A DNA stretch of 64,000 nt from Saprospiraceae bacterium (lineage in GTDB: Bacteria > Bacteroidota > Bacteroidia > Chitinophagales > Saprospiraceae). The position numbers were made by a program, and so were the translations under genes. The notes under the pieces were generated by a model that was given only the letters and a program-made list of their open reading frames with translations, was not told where the DNA came from and ran no database searches. The first letter of the stretch is position 1, and every line of letters starts with the position of its first letter. Shown here piece by piece: positions 8,148-16,235 of this stretch. The stretch is from NCBI GenBank assembly GCA_016713025.1, contig JADJPZ010000004.1, positions 2,108,001 through 2,172,000 of the forward strand. Direction: 5' to 3'.

Positions 8148-9218
8148 TCATTTCATTTTATTACAATCTCTGATGATGATTTCAACCCGCCGGTTTGCTT
8201 TCATTTCTTCTTCACTTGTGGGTTTGGGAAACTTCATATACAGGTTTTCATATCCGACTGTTAACATTCTTATTGAATCAATACCCCTATTTACTAGAAA
8301 AGTGTAAATTGATTTTGCCCTTTTTTCAGAAAGTTTTTCTAATTTCAATTGGGACCCATCAGGTCCGATAAACTTAGGCATTGGACGGCCTGGGTAGTTG
8401 ATGTGACCTCCTACTTCAAAACATAAACTTTTATTGGATTGCATAAATTGAAGTAAATACTCCAGACTGGGTACACTTTCAGGCAAAACATTAGCCTGAC
8501 CGCCCACAAAATTGATTTCTTTAAGTGTTAAAACACTATTAAGTTTTACAGCATAAACATTGACTTTCAGAGGCTGGAAGAATACTTCTTCTCTGGTCAC
8601 TATGGTCTGGGGCTCTGAAAAAACCTCATCAGAAATCACAGAGAGCAGTAGTTTTCTATTTACAGGAACAAATATTGAAAAATTGCCATTCCTATCAGCA
8701 TATACAGAATCTGAAAAATAGAGTTCGTTTAACCGGACTAAAGCAGGCTTTATTAAAATATCATTAGTTTCCAGTTTCCCATTTAACTGTTTGAACACAA
8801 TTTTTTTGTTTACGCTCAACTTGACCCGCCGATTCATAGCTTTTCCCCAATCATTTTTATTTGATGCTTCCGGATTTAGTTTGCCGTAAGAATTTAATTT
8901 AATCCATGAACTATCTACTTTCAAATCCAACATATGATTCAATACTGACTGCGCTCGCTGATCTGATAATTTTTTATTATATACTGCGCTTCCATCACTA
9001 TCTGTATGTGATTCTATAATGTAAAATCTGTCTTTTAATCCGCTTAATGAGTCATTGAGCTGTCTTATTTTATATTTTGCGACGGAATCAAGCTTATGAT
9101 CATTTGTACTAAAATAAATCATGGTATGCAAAAATTCAAGTGAAGTATCTTTTTGTATTTGAGCTAAAGATAAATTTCCAAAGGGAATGACCAATAAAAA
9201 TATTATAATATATCTCAT
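8148..9218 (-). CDS. Secreted protein with two OmpA-like domains
   Basis: 356 residues with signal peptide (MRYIIIFLLVIPFGNLSLAQ). An OmpA-like peptidoglycan-binding domain is visible at ~30-138 (ESHTDSDGSAVYNKKLSDQR ... MNRRVKLSV). A second, more divergent one covers ~235-352 (INFVGGQANVLPES ... LSEKRAKSIYTFLVNRGID ... NRRVEIIIRD). A ~95-residue beta-rich linker separates them. In OmpA_C domains the Asp and Arg that hold diaminopimelate sit in the D-x-x-G...R positions. These are kept in domain 1 and less clear in domain 2. It is probably an envelope tether to the cell wall. It is a single gene between convergent/divergent neighbours. Confidence 0.82.
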   Translation of the reverse strand: MRYIIIFLLVIPFGNLSLAQIQKDTSLEFLHTMIYFSTNDHKLDSVAKYKIRQLNDSLSGLKDRFYIIESHTDSDGSAVYNKKLSDQRAQSVLNHMLDLKVDSSWIKLNSYGKLNPEASNKNDWGKAMNRRVKLSVNKKIVFKQLNGKLETNDILIKPALVRLNELYFSDSVYADRNGNFSIFVPVNRKLLLSVISDEVFSEPQTIVTREEVFFQPLKVNVYAVKLNSVLTLKEINFVGGQANVLPESVPSLEYLLQFMQSNKSLCFEVGGHINYPGRPMPKFIGPDGSQLKLEKLSEKRAKSIYTFLVNRGIDSIRMLTVGYENLYMKFPKPTSEEEMKANRRVEIIIRDCNKMK

Positions 9219-9482
9219 AATAAACTATTTTTGTTGAACAGTGATAAAATTAAATAAATATTTATAATACAAGGGTTAATGGACAACCATGGGTAAAACT
9301 AGCCTGAATTTTGTTCATTACACTTAATACCATTATTTGAGCCTGATAAAATAAAGTCATTTTTGACATAAATTTAAGTTAGTAACGAAAAAGATGCCAT
9401 TTGAGTGTTTATATTACAAATAAATAAAAACATATTTCATAACATTGATTTATGTTTGCAGCGTCAAGTAAAAATTAAAAAT

Positions 9483-10496
9483 ATGATCAACCTAATCAGC
9501 GACACAGTCACCAAACCCACACCGGAAATGCTGTCGTATATGATGAAAGCGGAAGTAGGTGATGATGTGTTCAGAGAAGACCCGAGTGTAAATCGCCTTG
9601 AAGAGAAGGTGGCCAACATGTTTGGGAAGGAAGCTGCTATCTTCTGCCCGTCAGGCACAATGACCAATCAGATAGCCATCAAGGTGAATACCCAACCCAT
9701 AGATGATGTCATCTGTGATGTAGATTCTCATATATATCAGTCTGAGACCGGAGGATATGCTTACAACAGTGGTGTAGGTATCAGCCTCATACAAGGACAA
9801 AACGGTAAGATTACTGCATCACAGGTCAGAGATGCCATAAAACCAGGTCATGACTGGCAACCCACATCACGTCTTGTCGTAATTGAGAATACATGCAATA
9901 AAGGCGGAGGCTCTATATACCATCTGGATGAAATCAAACCGATATATGATTTGTGCCAGGAAAAAGGACTCCGATTGCATCTGGATGGAGCAAGAATTTT
10001 TAACGCTCTGGTAGAAACAGGAGAGACTACCCACGATTGGGGAAAATACTTTGATACCATATCAGTGTGTATGTCAAAAGGTCTAGGGGCACCTGTTGGT
10101 TCATTGCTTATTGGCGATCATGAAACTATCAGACTTGCAAGGAGATTCAGAAAAGTGATGGGAGGCGGTATGCGACAGGCGGGCTATCTCGCAGCGGCAT
10201 GTGATTACGCCCTTGATCATCATATACACAGGCTGAAAGATGACCATAAAAAAGCAAAAAAGATAGGAGAAATACTCCAAACAAAGTCATTTGTACAGAC
10301 ACTTAAACCTGTGAGCACCAATATTGTTATTTTTCAATTGACAGATGACATCAGGGATGCAGATTTTCTTACAGATCTAAAATCCAAGGGAATACTTGCC
10401 GCTCCTTTCGGAGGTAATACAATTCGATTTGTCACTCACCTTGATGTTACTCAGGATATGTGTGATGAAGTATGTGACATTCTGGAAAAAATGTAA
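9483..10496 (+). CDS. Low-specificity L-threonine aldolase
   Basis: 337 residues from the Met at 9483; the 26 upstream in-frame codons are unlike the family. A PLP-dependent fold-type I enzyme that splits L-threonine or allo-threonine into glycine and acetaldehyde. The start MINLISDTVTKPT is typical. The PLP lysine is Lys199 in CMSKGLGAPVGS, the phosphate/pyridine contacts include DGAR (168-171), and GDDVFREDPSVN is the family's substrate loop. It is followed 9 bp later by a second PLP enzyme, probably in one transcript. Confidence 0.92.
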   Translation: MINLISDTVTKPTPEMLSYMMKAEVGDDVFREDPSVNRLEEKVANMFGKEAAIFCPSGTMTNQIAIKVNTQPIDDVICDVDSHIYQSETGGYAYNSGVGISLIQGQNGKITASQVRDAIKPGHDWQPTSRLVVIENTCNKGGGSIYHLDEIKPIYDLCQEKGLRLHLDGARIFNALVETGETTHDWGKYFDTISVCMSKGLGAPVGSLLIGDHETIRLARRFRKVMGGGMRQAGYLAAACDYALDHHIHRLKDDHKKAKKIGEILQTKSFVQTLKPVSTNIVIFQLTDDIRDADFLTDLKSKGILAAPFGGNTIRFVTHLDVTQDMCDEVCDILEKM

Positions 10497-10505
10497 AATG
10501 TTTTT

Positions 10506-11687
10506 ATGATAGATATTCAGCGAGTAAGAAAAGAAACACCTTCATGTGAAGATCTTGTTTTTTTGAATAGTGCAGGTTCATCTCTTATGCCAAAACCTGT
10601 ACTGGAGACAATGACTGCCTTCCAGCTACTGGAAGCACAGATAGGGGGCTATGCTGCCGCTGCACAAAAAGCTGATGACATCTGGGAATTTTATGATGCC
10701 TGTGCTATTTTGTTAGGTGCGAAAAGGCAAAATATTGCATTTGTCTTCAATGCTACAGATGGTTTTTCCAAAGCAGTGTCTTCCATTCCCTTGACAAAAG
10801 GGGATACTATTTTGACTACAGATGACGATTATATATCCAATCACATACTTTTTTTATCGCTACAAAAACGATTCGGAATACAAATCATCAGGTGTGGATG
10901 TCTTCCTTCTGGAGATTTGGACCTCAATGATATGGAAGAGAAGATAAAAAAATACAAACCTGCGATGGTCACCGTGACACATATCCCTACCAATACCGGC
11001 AAAATACAGCCGATAGAGTTGGTGGGTGAACTCTGTGCCCGTTACGATATATGGTACATTGTTGATGGCTGCCAATCAGCAGGGCAAATACCCGTCGATG
11101 TAGCTAAGATAAAATGTGATTTTTATAGCGCCACAGGAAGAAAATTTTTAAGAGGACCACGTGGTACCGGAATACTATATGTGTCGGACAAAGCACTTGA
11201 AAAAGGATTAGAACCATTGCTGATAGATATGGAAGGTGCGGTATGGAGCGAAGAGCATCTGTACACTCAGATTGCCGGAGCCAAGAGATTTGAGCTTTGG
11301 GAAGCAAACTATGTCAATGTATGTGGATTGACAGAGGCGGTAAAATATGCCTGCAATATAGGCCTCGAAAATATTGCATCGTATAACCAAAGCCTGATCC
11401 TACATCTTAAGCACGGACTGAAAAAGATACCTGATATTCTTATTACTGAAAACGGAACAAAGTCCGGTAGCATCTTAACATTTACTTCTTACGTGAAATC
11501 ACTTGATCATATGAAACAAATTCTGGATGCAGGTAAGGTGAGTTATACTGTCGGCTTCAGACACTTTGCGCTGATAGACTTTAATAAAAAAAATGTGGAC
11601 TGGGTGATTCGACTATCTCCGCATTATTTCAACACCATAGAAGAAGTAGATCAGGTAATTGATATTTTAGAATCTAAAGCAAGGTAG
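10506..11687 (+). CDS. Class V aminotransferase-fold PLP enzyme (cysteine-desulfurase-like)
   Basis: 393 residues. Cofactor residues are visible: VDGCQSAGQIPVD (Asp187, Gln190) and Lys213 in SATGRKFLRGPRGTG, which forms the internal aldimine. This TG-K-x-x-RGPRGTG pattern is shared with selenocysteine lyase/CsdA-like and isopenicillin-epimerase-like proteins. No mobile-loop catalytic Cys typical of cysteine desulfurases stands out, so the reaction is uncertain. It lies 9 bp downstream of the threonine aldolase, consistent with linked amino-acid metabolism. Confidence 0.88.
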   Translation: MIDIQRVRKETPSCEDLVFLNSAGSSLMPKPVLETMTAFQLLEAQIGGYAAAAQKADDIWEFYDACAILLGAKRQNIAFVFNATDGFSKAVSSIPLTKGDTILTTDDDYISNHILFLSLQKRFGIQIIRCGCLPSGDLDLNDMEEKIKKYKPAMVTVTHIPTNTGKIQPIELVGELCARYDIWYIVDGCQSAGQIPVDVAKIKCDFYSATGRKFLRGPRGTGILYVSDKALEKGLEPLLIDMEGAVWSEEHLYTQIAGAKRFELWEANYVNVCGLTEAVKYACNIGLENIASYNQSLILHLKHGLKKIPDILITENGTKSGSILTFTSYVKSLDHMKQILDAGKVSYTVGFRHFALIDFNKKNVDWVIRLSPHYFNTIEEVDQVIDILESKAR

Positions 11688-11818
11688 TGATTTTGAGTAA
11701 CAGCGAAGCGAAGCGTGTCAATTAGGTGGTTTATTATCGGGACATTTGAACCTTTACCGACGCAAGTTTGCATCCTAAGCCAATCTATTAGATAAATTTT
11801 AATTTGAAGATGATAAAA

Positions 11819-12096
11819 ATTTCCTTATCCCAATTTACCGTTTTCTTTCAGGATTTTGATCACCTCTTCTTCTGAAAGATTTACGTATTTACTTATTTGA
11901 GCCGCAGATATTTTATCGTTATAAAGTGCTAAAATAACTTCGATCTTCCCTTCAATTTTCCCTTCAATCTTCCCTTCGATCTTCCCTTCGATTTTCCCTC
12001 TATTTAAAATTTTGTCATAAGTACTCATGATATCCTCATTTAAAGGTTTTGGTATTTGTTCAATAATTTCTAAAACTTCTTGCTCATCCAGTGATG
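11819..12096. repeat. Direct repeat copy 1: Rpn C-terminal coding segment
   Basis: Near-identical to 12179-12431. The copies differ by two 12-bp repeat units (five versus three) plus one base. It encodes, on the minus strand, the C-terminal part of the Rpn-type nuclease. Confidence 0.92.
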
Positions 12097-12106
12097 CATT
12101 GTACAT
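11825..12106 (-). CDS. Stand-alone C-terminal fragment of an Rpn-family nuclease
   Basis: 93 residues beginning MYNASLDEQEVLEII. After the first four residues it matches the end of the neighbouring nuclease almost perfectly, then continues through five KIEG units into a helical tail (ISKYVNLSEEEVIKILKENG). It has its own ATG and a TATATTTG box at 12115-12122 just upstream, so it could be expressed. It is either a decaying duplication or a small regulatory protein comparable to the short RpnS forms reported to inhibit full-length Rpn nucleases. It has no catalytic residues. Confidence 0.55.
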   Translation of the reverse strand: MYNASLDEQEVLEIIEQIPKPLNEDIMSTYDKILNRGKIEGKIEGKIEGKIEGKIEVILALYNDKISAAQISKYVNLSEEEVIKILKENGKLG

Positions 12107-12178
12107 TCTGCAAACAAATATAAAGATTAGGTTTTAGATATTAGGTATTAGCTTATTTCATAGGTACTTTTAGAAGAT

Positions 12179-12431
12179 ATTTCCTTATCCCAATTTACCG
12201 TTTTCTTTCAGGATTTTGATCACCTCTTCTTCTGAAAGATTTACGTATTTACTTATTTGAGCCGCAGATATTTTATCGTTATAAAGTGCTAAAATAACTT
12301 CGATCTTCCCTTCGATTTTCCCTTCGATTTTCCTCTATTTAAAATTTTGTCATAAGTACTCATGATATCATCATTTAAAGGTTTTGGTATTTGTTCAATA
12401 ATTTCTAAAACTTCTTGCTCATCCAGTGATG
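12179..12431. repeat. Direct repeat copy 2: Rpn C-terminal coding segment
   Basis: Copy that is contiguous with the nuclease gene. It carries three 12-bp units and lacks one C in the run at about 12332-12333, which shifts the reading frame. Confidence 0.92.
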
Positions 12432-13098
12432 AAAAAGACAATTTATAAACAAAGATAACTGAAATTAAGTTCCCATCAATATCATCCATTCGTTTTAGTG
12501 CTAGTATTTTTTTCAATCGCGCTACGAATGTCTTGATATCAACTCTGGGGTCGTGCCCAGAAAGTGCTACAAGGAGCATTGCATCCGTAATGGCATCCAA
12601 TGCCTGTCCACTCACAGTATTCAGAGCCATAAAAACAAAATCAAAAGTAGGTATGTATTTTTTGATCTCATCCGGATATTCGCTGAATAAGTCATGTATT
12701 TTTAGTACTTTCCATTTTTTCTTACCCTGATAATAGATGAAAGGGATTATAGGCACCAATTCCACTCTTTCCTTGATCTCACGAATCATCTGACTAAAGA
12801 TATAATGCCCAAGTTGTATGTGTACATGTTTATCAGGATGCGATTTGTGCTCAAACAATAGTGAAATGGACAGTTCTTTTTCACTATCCTTCACCTTGAA
12901 CTGAAAAACCAAATCAGAAAAGTATTCTTCAAGTCCTTCTTGAATGTAGGTAGCATCCAATTTTATTATCGTGTCAATATCAATCACATTTTTCAGGTCC
13001 TCAGGTAGAAATTGTTTGAAATATTCTTTAGCCAGCTCGGGTCGAGAGAAGGTTTCCTTGACAACTTTGTCGTGATGATTTTGGATTTTCCGTTTCAT
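12289..13098 (-). CDS. Rpn-family recombination-promoting nuclease (frameshifted C-terminus)
   Basis: 269 residues as read. It belongs to the Rpn/YhgA-like group (PD-(D/E)XK nucleases, formerly called putative transposases). Start MKRKIQNHHDKVVKETFSRP is typical. The nuclease core has Asp62 in SDLVFQF and the E-x-K pair Glu83/Lys85 in LLFEHKS. Next come QLGHYIFSQMIREI and PIIPFIYYQGKKKW. Family members cleave DNA and have been linked to recombination and phage defence. The C-terminus ends abnormally (GKSKGKSKGRSKLF). Restoring one G on the coding strand (at about 12332) gives GKIEGKIEGKIEVILALYN and extends the gene to a stop near 12185. The gene is next to MITE-like repeats. Confidence 0.85.
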   Translation of the reverse strand: MKRKIQNHHDKVVKETFSRPELAKEYFKQFLPEDLKNVIDIDTIIKLDATYIQEGLEEYFSDLVFQFKVKDSEKELSISLLFEHKSHPDKHVHIQLGHYIFSQMIREIKERVELVPIIPFIYYQGKKKWKVLKIHDLFSEYPDEIKKYIPTFDFVFMALNTVSGQALDAITDAMLLVALSGHDPRVDIKTFVARLKKILALKRMDDIDGNLISVIFVYKLSFSSLDEQEVLEIIEQIPKPLNDDIMSTYDKILNRGKSKGKSKGRSKLF

Positions 13099-13103
13099 TG
13101 GTG

Positions 13104-13111
13104 CAAAGATA
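13104..13111 (-). promoter_or_regulatory. Possible -7 box before the Rpn nuclease gene
   Basis: TATCTTTG on the minus strand, only 5 nt before the ATG, which would make the message nearly leaderless. No clear -33 TTTG. Confidence 0.3.
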
Positions 13112-13260
13112 AGGATGATTTTTTTAAATCGAATGGTTTCCCCTTGGATGGTGTATACAACAAAATAGAAGTTATTTTCTCTAATAAAGAAATTCCTTGC
13201 TAACTTGTCCTTCGTAAGAAAGAAGCCTATATGAAAAAAAAAATTACATTAGCTTGGGTT

Positions 13261-13404
13261 CCCCATTTTTGCACTAAAATTGTTTAAACTGCCCGCTACC
13301 CTCATTCCCTAAAGGGACGACCCACCCTTTAACTCTTAACTAACTACTAAGATAATACACTAAATTAGAAACTTAAAAATTATATAATATAGTGCAATTT
13401 GGGG
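13261..13404. mobile_element. MITE-like element A1
   Basis: 144 bp with imperfect inverted ends CCCCATTTTTGCACT and AGTGCAATTTGGGG. An internal ACTGCCCGC...CCCTCATTCCCT block has a small hairpin. Related copies are at 14894, 15894 and (reverse) 32697. No coding capacity. Confidence 0.8.
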
Positions 13405-13464
13405 ATACACCCCTATAGCGGGGGTTTTACATAATTGATAATTAAGGTGTTATGGTGAGTTAGC

Positions 13465-13603
13465 TGGAATTGCACAAATTCTAATTTTCTTCCCCGCTAC
13501 CCTCATTCCCTTAAGAGCTTGTCATCCATGCTTGAGACGAGCCACCCAATCCAACCACATTTTTACCGTTTTAAAAGAAAAATACTGAAAACGTGCAATT
13601 CCA
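13465..13603. mobile_element. MITE-like element B1
   Basis: 139 bp with inverted ends TGGAATTGCAC and GTGCAATTCCA, and internal CCCCGCTACCCTCATTCCC plus a GAGCTTGTC...GCTTGAGACGAG segment. Related to 32470-32637 and 54808-54960. Confidence 0.8.
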
Positions 13604-13666
13604 TTTATGTTATGATTATGAAAGGAAGATGTTTACTTATTTATCCAAAAATTTCACTACGGAATA

Positions 13667-13903
13667 CTACGGAATGTTGAAATATTTTACAATTCGTATG
13701 ATGATATTGATGAGAACACTTATCAATATCATGGTAGTAAGCGGAAAGTAAAATCTGAAATTTTCTTTTTCTACTTTAAAGTCACCGGGCAAATTGCCAA
13801 GAAATCCTAGTTTATCACCAAAAAAATACCATACGATACCTCCTATAGCGATCAGAAGTCCGGCCAGAATGATCCATTTTCCGGTATCCTGATTCATGTC
13901 CAA
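13667..13903 (-). CDS. DUF2905 family membrane protein
   Basis: 78 residues with two hydrophobic helices (about 9-28 and 53-72) separated by FGDKLGFLGNLPGDFKVEKE, the conserved loop of the DUF2905 family. Function is unknown. Its start overlaps the end of the nucleotidyltransferase gene by 10 bp, so the two are translationally linked. Confidence 0.85.
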   Translation of the reverse strand: MDMNQDTGKWIILAGLLIAIGGIVWYFFGDKLGFLGNLPGDFKVEKENFRFYFPLTTMILISVLINIIIRIVKYFNIP

Positions 13904-14802
13904 AGTTTTTCAGGGTATACACCTTTGGCTATCAGTTCCTGGATTTTTTCCATGACAAAAGGCTTATCTTCCTGATAGGTTACTCCAAACCAATCAGATT
14001 CCGTATCGATGACCTTGACATTCAATACGTTATTTTTTATTAATTCATCTATCAAAGTAGGAATGTAAAACTCAGATGTTAGTTTTTCGCCATTCTTCTG
14101 AAGAAAACGAGTGAAAGAATCTGAACAATAATCAAAATATGAAGGCATAAATCCCCACATATTCATAGAAACCAAAGTGTTTTCAGACAAAAATTTGAAA
14201 TCATCATTTTCAGGATACTTAATGATACAGTCATCATGTCTTTTGATTTTTACGCACTCCTGAATATCTACCAGATTGTTATCCGGATCTACTGTGCAAA
14301 CTCCCCTATTGACCGTACCGTGTTCCGATAAAGTATTTCTGAGGTAATACCCTATTACAGTATAATCTTTATTAGAACTCTGAACACTGTCTTTCAAAAA
14401 TCCTGCCAGCTGATGAAAAGAATCTACTCCATAGTAATCATCGGCATTGATCACCCCAAAAGGTTCGTGGATGACATCTTTTGCGACCCATACCGCATGA
14501 GCAGTTCCCCAGGGCTTTTCTCTTTCTTGATTGTAAGCAGACCCTTCCGGCACCTTGTACAATTCTTGTGTCACAAATTCTACCTCTATCCTGCCATCCA
14601 GTTTATGCTGGAAATAATTTACAAATTCTTCTTTAAAAAACTCCCTTATGATGAAGACAACCTTTCCAAACCCAGCATTGATAGCATCATACAAAGAGTA
14701 ATCGATGATTGTCTCTCCATTTGGTCCGAATGCATCCATTTGTTTTAGTTTTCCATACCGACTGCCCATCCCAGCTGCCAGTACCAATAAAGTAGGTTTC
14801 AT
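13894..14802 (-). CDS. Sugar-phosphate nucleotidyltransferase-like protein
   Basis: 302 residues. The N-terminal signature LVLAAGMGSRYGKLKQMD (about residues 6-23) is the nucleotide-binding loop of NTP_transferase enzymes. GVINADDYYG holds the metal-binding Asp. The fold covers the whole protein, with no hexapeptide-repeat domain, so it resembles short uridylyl- or thymidylyl-transferases that activate sugar 1-phosphates. The sugar cannot be told. A TACCTTTG box at 14828-14835 precedes it, and DUF2905 follows with overlap. Confidence 0.85.
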   Translation of the reverse strand: MKPTLLVLAAGMGSRYGKLKQMDAFGPNGETIIDYSLYDAINAGFGKVVFIIREFFKEEFVNYFQHKLDGRIEVEFVTQELYKVPEGSAYNQEREKPWGTAHAVWVAKDVIHEPFGVINADDYYGVDSFHQLAGFLKDSVQSSNKDYTVIGYYLRNTLSEHGTVNRGVCTVDPDNNLVDIQECVKIKRHDDCIIKYPENDDFKFLSENTLVSMNMWGFMPSYFDYCSDSFTRFLQKNGEKLTSEFYIPTLIDELIKNNVLNVKVIDTESDWFGVTYQEDKPFVMEKIQELIAKGVYPEKLWT

Positions 14803-14827
14803 TTTTATATTTTTTTAATTGAATACG

Positions 14828-14835
14828 CAAAGGTA
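14828..14835 (-). promoter_or_regulatory. Promoter -7 box for the nucleotidyltransferase operon
   Basis: TACCTTTG on the minus strand, about 25 bp before the ATG at 14802. Confidence 0.5.
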
Positions 14836-14893
14836 ATGGTTGGTAATTTAAAAGCATAAAATAATTGATATTTGGTATAAAACAATAGGGTGT

Positions 14894-15032
14894 CCCATTT
14901 TTGTACTGAAATTGTTTAAACTGCCCGCAACCCTCATTCCCTACAGGGACGACCCACCCTTAAATTCGTACTTTTTAAGATAATCCACTAAATTCAGAAC
15001 TTAAAAAATATATAATATAGTACAATTTTGGG
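14894..15032. mobile_element. MITE-like element A2
   Basis: 139 bp copy of element A (ends CCCATTTTTGTACT and AGTACAATTTTGGG; paired changes in both ends preserve complementarity). It lies in the 467-bp gap before the lipoprotein at 15270. The rest of that gap is AT-rich and holds the promoter at 15230. Confidence 0.8.
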
Positions 15033-15229
15033 ATTCACCTAATCAATACAATCTGTAATAAGTATGATATTTGAGAGAAAAGATACATTGTTAAAGTATG
15101 TTAACACCATTTAAATTATATTTATTAAAATGTTTATTATGTTGATTATCTTTATTTTAACACGTCTTTAACAATTATTTGATGCTAAAAAAAGAAGTAG
15201 TAAAATGCATCTTGAATAAATATTTGAAA

Positions 15230-15237
15230 TACCTTTG
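15230..15237 (+). promoter_or_regulatory. Promoter -7 box for the small lipoprotein gene
   Basis: TACCTTTG, followed by an A/T-only leader (ATTATTTAAAAATTAAAAAA) to the ATG at 15270, the pattern seen before strongly expressed Bacteroidota genes. Confidence 0.6.
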
Positions 15238-15269
15238 CACCATTATTTAAAAATTAAAAAAATCGTAAA

Positions 15270-15812
15270 ATGAAGAAGGTATTATTATTTGCATTACCAT
15301 TGTTATTGATCGCTTGTAAAGGTGGAGTTGAGGCACATAGAGCTGCTATCGAAGGTTTAGGAACATCTTGGGATGCTGCTACAACAGCAGTAACTGGTTT
15401 TTCTGAAGGTTTAACAAAAGATATGACATCTATGACTGAAGCTGCTAATCAGATGATGCTTGATTCAGCTGCTGTTGCTGGTCTTAAAGGAGATGCTGCT
15501 ACAAAATGGACTGAAGCTACCACAGCTTTCAAATCTGCAAGTGATGCTTATACTCCGGTTCAAACTGAATTGAATGACTTCGTTACTATGTGGACTGAAA
15601 AGGCTGCTGGTGTTACTGCACTTAAAGATGGTCTTGCTGCCGGTAAAATCGAAGGTGATGTAGCTGCACAGATTGCTGAATTATCAGGTCTTGCTACACA
15701 AGCTACTGAGAAAGTTGCTTCCTGGACTGCTAAGCAAACTGAACTTAAAGCTTCATCTGATTCAGCTCTTGGATTGTTGAAAGCTGCTTATGAAATGGTT
15801 GCAAAGAAATAA
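15270..15812 (+). CDS. Small Ala/Thr-rich helical lipoprotein
   Basis: 180 residues. The signal peptide MKKVLLFALPLLLIAC ends in a lipobox with Cys16 as lipid anchor. The mature part is almost entirely helical and rich in Ala, Thr, Lys and Glu (for example SGLATQATEKVASWTAKQTE), suggesting a coiled-coil envelope protein. Codon use is narrow (GCT, GGT, ACT, AAA favoured). With a clean promoter and terminator this suggests a highly expressed gene, perhaps a Lpp-like abundant lipoprotein; that role is inference. It sits between two A elements and has no operon partner. Confidence 0.85.
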   Translation: MKKVLLFALPLLLIACKGGVEAHRAAIEGLGTSWDAATTAVTGFSEGLTKDMTSMTEAANQMMLDSAAVAGLKGDAATKWTEATTAFKSASDAYTPVQTELNDFVTMWTEKAAGVTALKDGLAAGKIEGDVAAQIAELSGLATQATEKVASWTAKQTELKASSDSALGLLKAAYEMVAKK

Positions 15813-15851
15813 TTAAGAGTCTGACTCTGGATTCATTTCCAAAAAAAATAA

Positions 15852-15887
15852 ATGCCACGGGTGAACTTCATCCGTGGCATTTTTTTT
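15852..15887 (+). terminator. Strong intrinsic terminator
   Basis: 9-bp stem ATGCCACGG/CCGTGGCAT (15852-15860, 15872-15880) followed by eight Ts, 40 bp after the lipoprotein stop codon. Confidence 0.92.
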
Positions 15888-15893
15888 GATGTA

Positions 15894-16052
15894 CCCCATT
15901 TTTGCAATGAAATTGTTTAAACTACCCGCAACCCTCATTCCTAAAAAGCCTGTCAAGTTACGCTTGAAACGTCCCACCCTTAAACTCCTAACAATTAAGA
16001 TAATCCATAAAATTCAGAACTTAAGAATTATATAATATAGTGCAATTTGGGG
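15894..16052. mobile_element. MITE-like element A3
   Basis: 159 bp copy of element A with ends CCCCATTTTTGCAAT and AGTGCAATTTGGGG. It is longer than A1 because the inner hairpin carries AGCCTGTCAAGTTACGCTTG, a block otherwise typical of element B. It starts 6 bp after the terminator T-run. The remaining 16053-16235 shows nothing. Confidence 0.8.
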
Positions 16053-16235
16053 AAATACCCTTTTCTTTTGATGAATGTAATCAACACCTGTTGAGTTTAT
16101 TCCGAAAACAAATTATGCTATGACAATCAAACAGTTTCACCATTAACCTAAAGGAAAACATTTGATTATCAATGCAGTAGAAATCAATAATTTTTTATTA
16201 CTGTTCATCAAAGCCTTTTCGGATTGGATTCAATG

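Larger units (their letters stand above)
13150..13603. repeat. Compound inverted repeat, left copy (contains A1 and B1)
   Basis: About 455 bp that reappears in reverse complement at about 32470-32951. Shared blocks are a flank (AAGTTATTTTCTCTAATAAA at ~13168), element A, a spacer with CGGGGGTTTT...ATAATTGATAAT, and element B. This fills most of the gene-free stretch 13099-13666; I see no gene here. Confidence 0.85.

Noticed and set aside
11940..12000. CRISPR-like short repeats
   Set aside because: The 12-bp units are contiguous, with no spacers, and are in frame with a protein; no cas genes nearby.
13012..13203. 63-residue plus-strand ORF
   Set aside because: It overlaps the start of the nuclease gene and the compound repeat; no coding signs.
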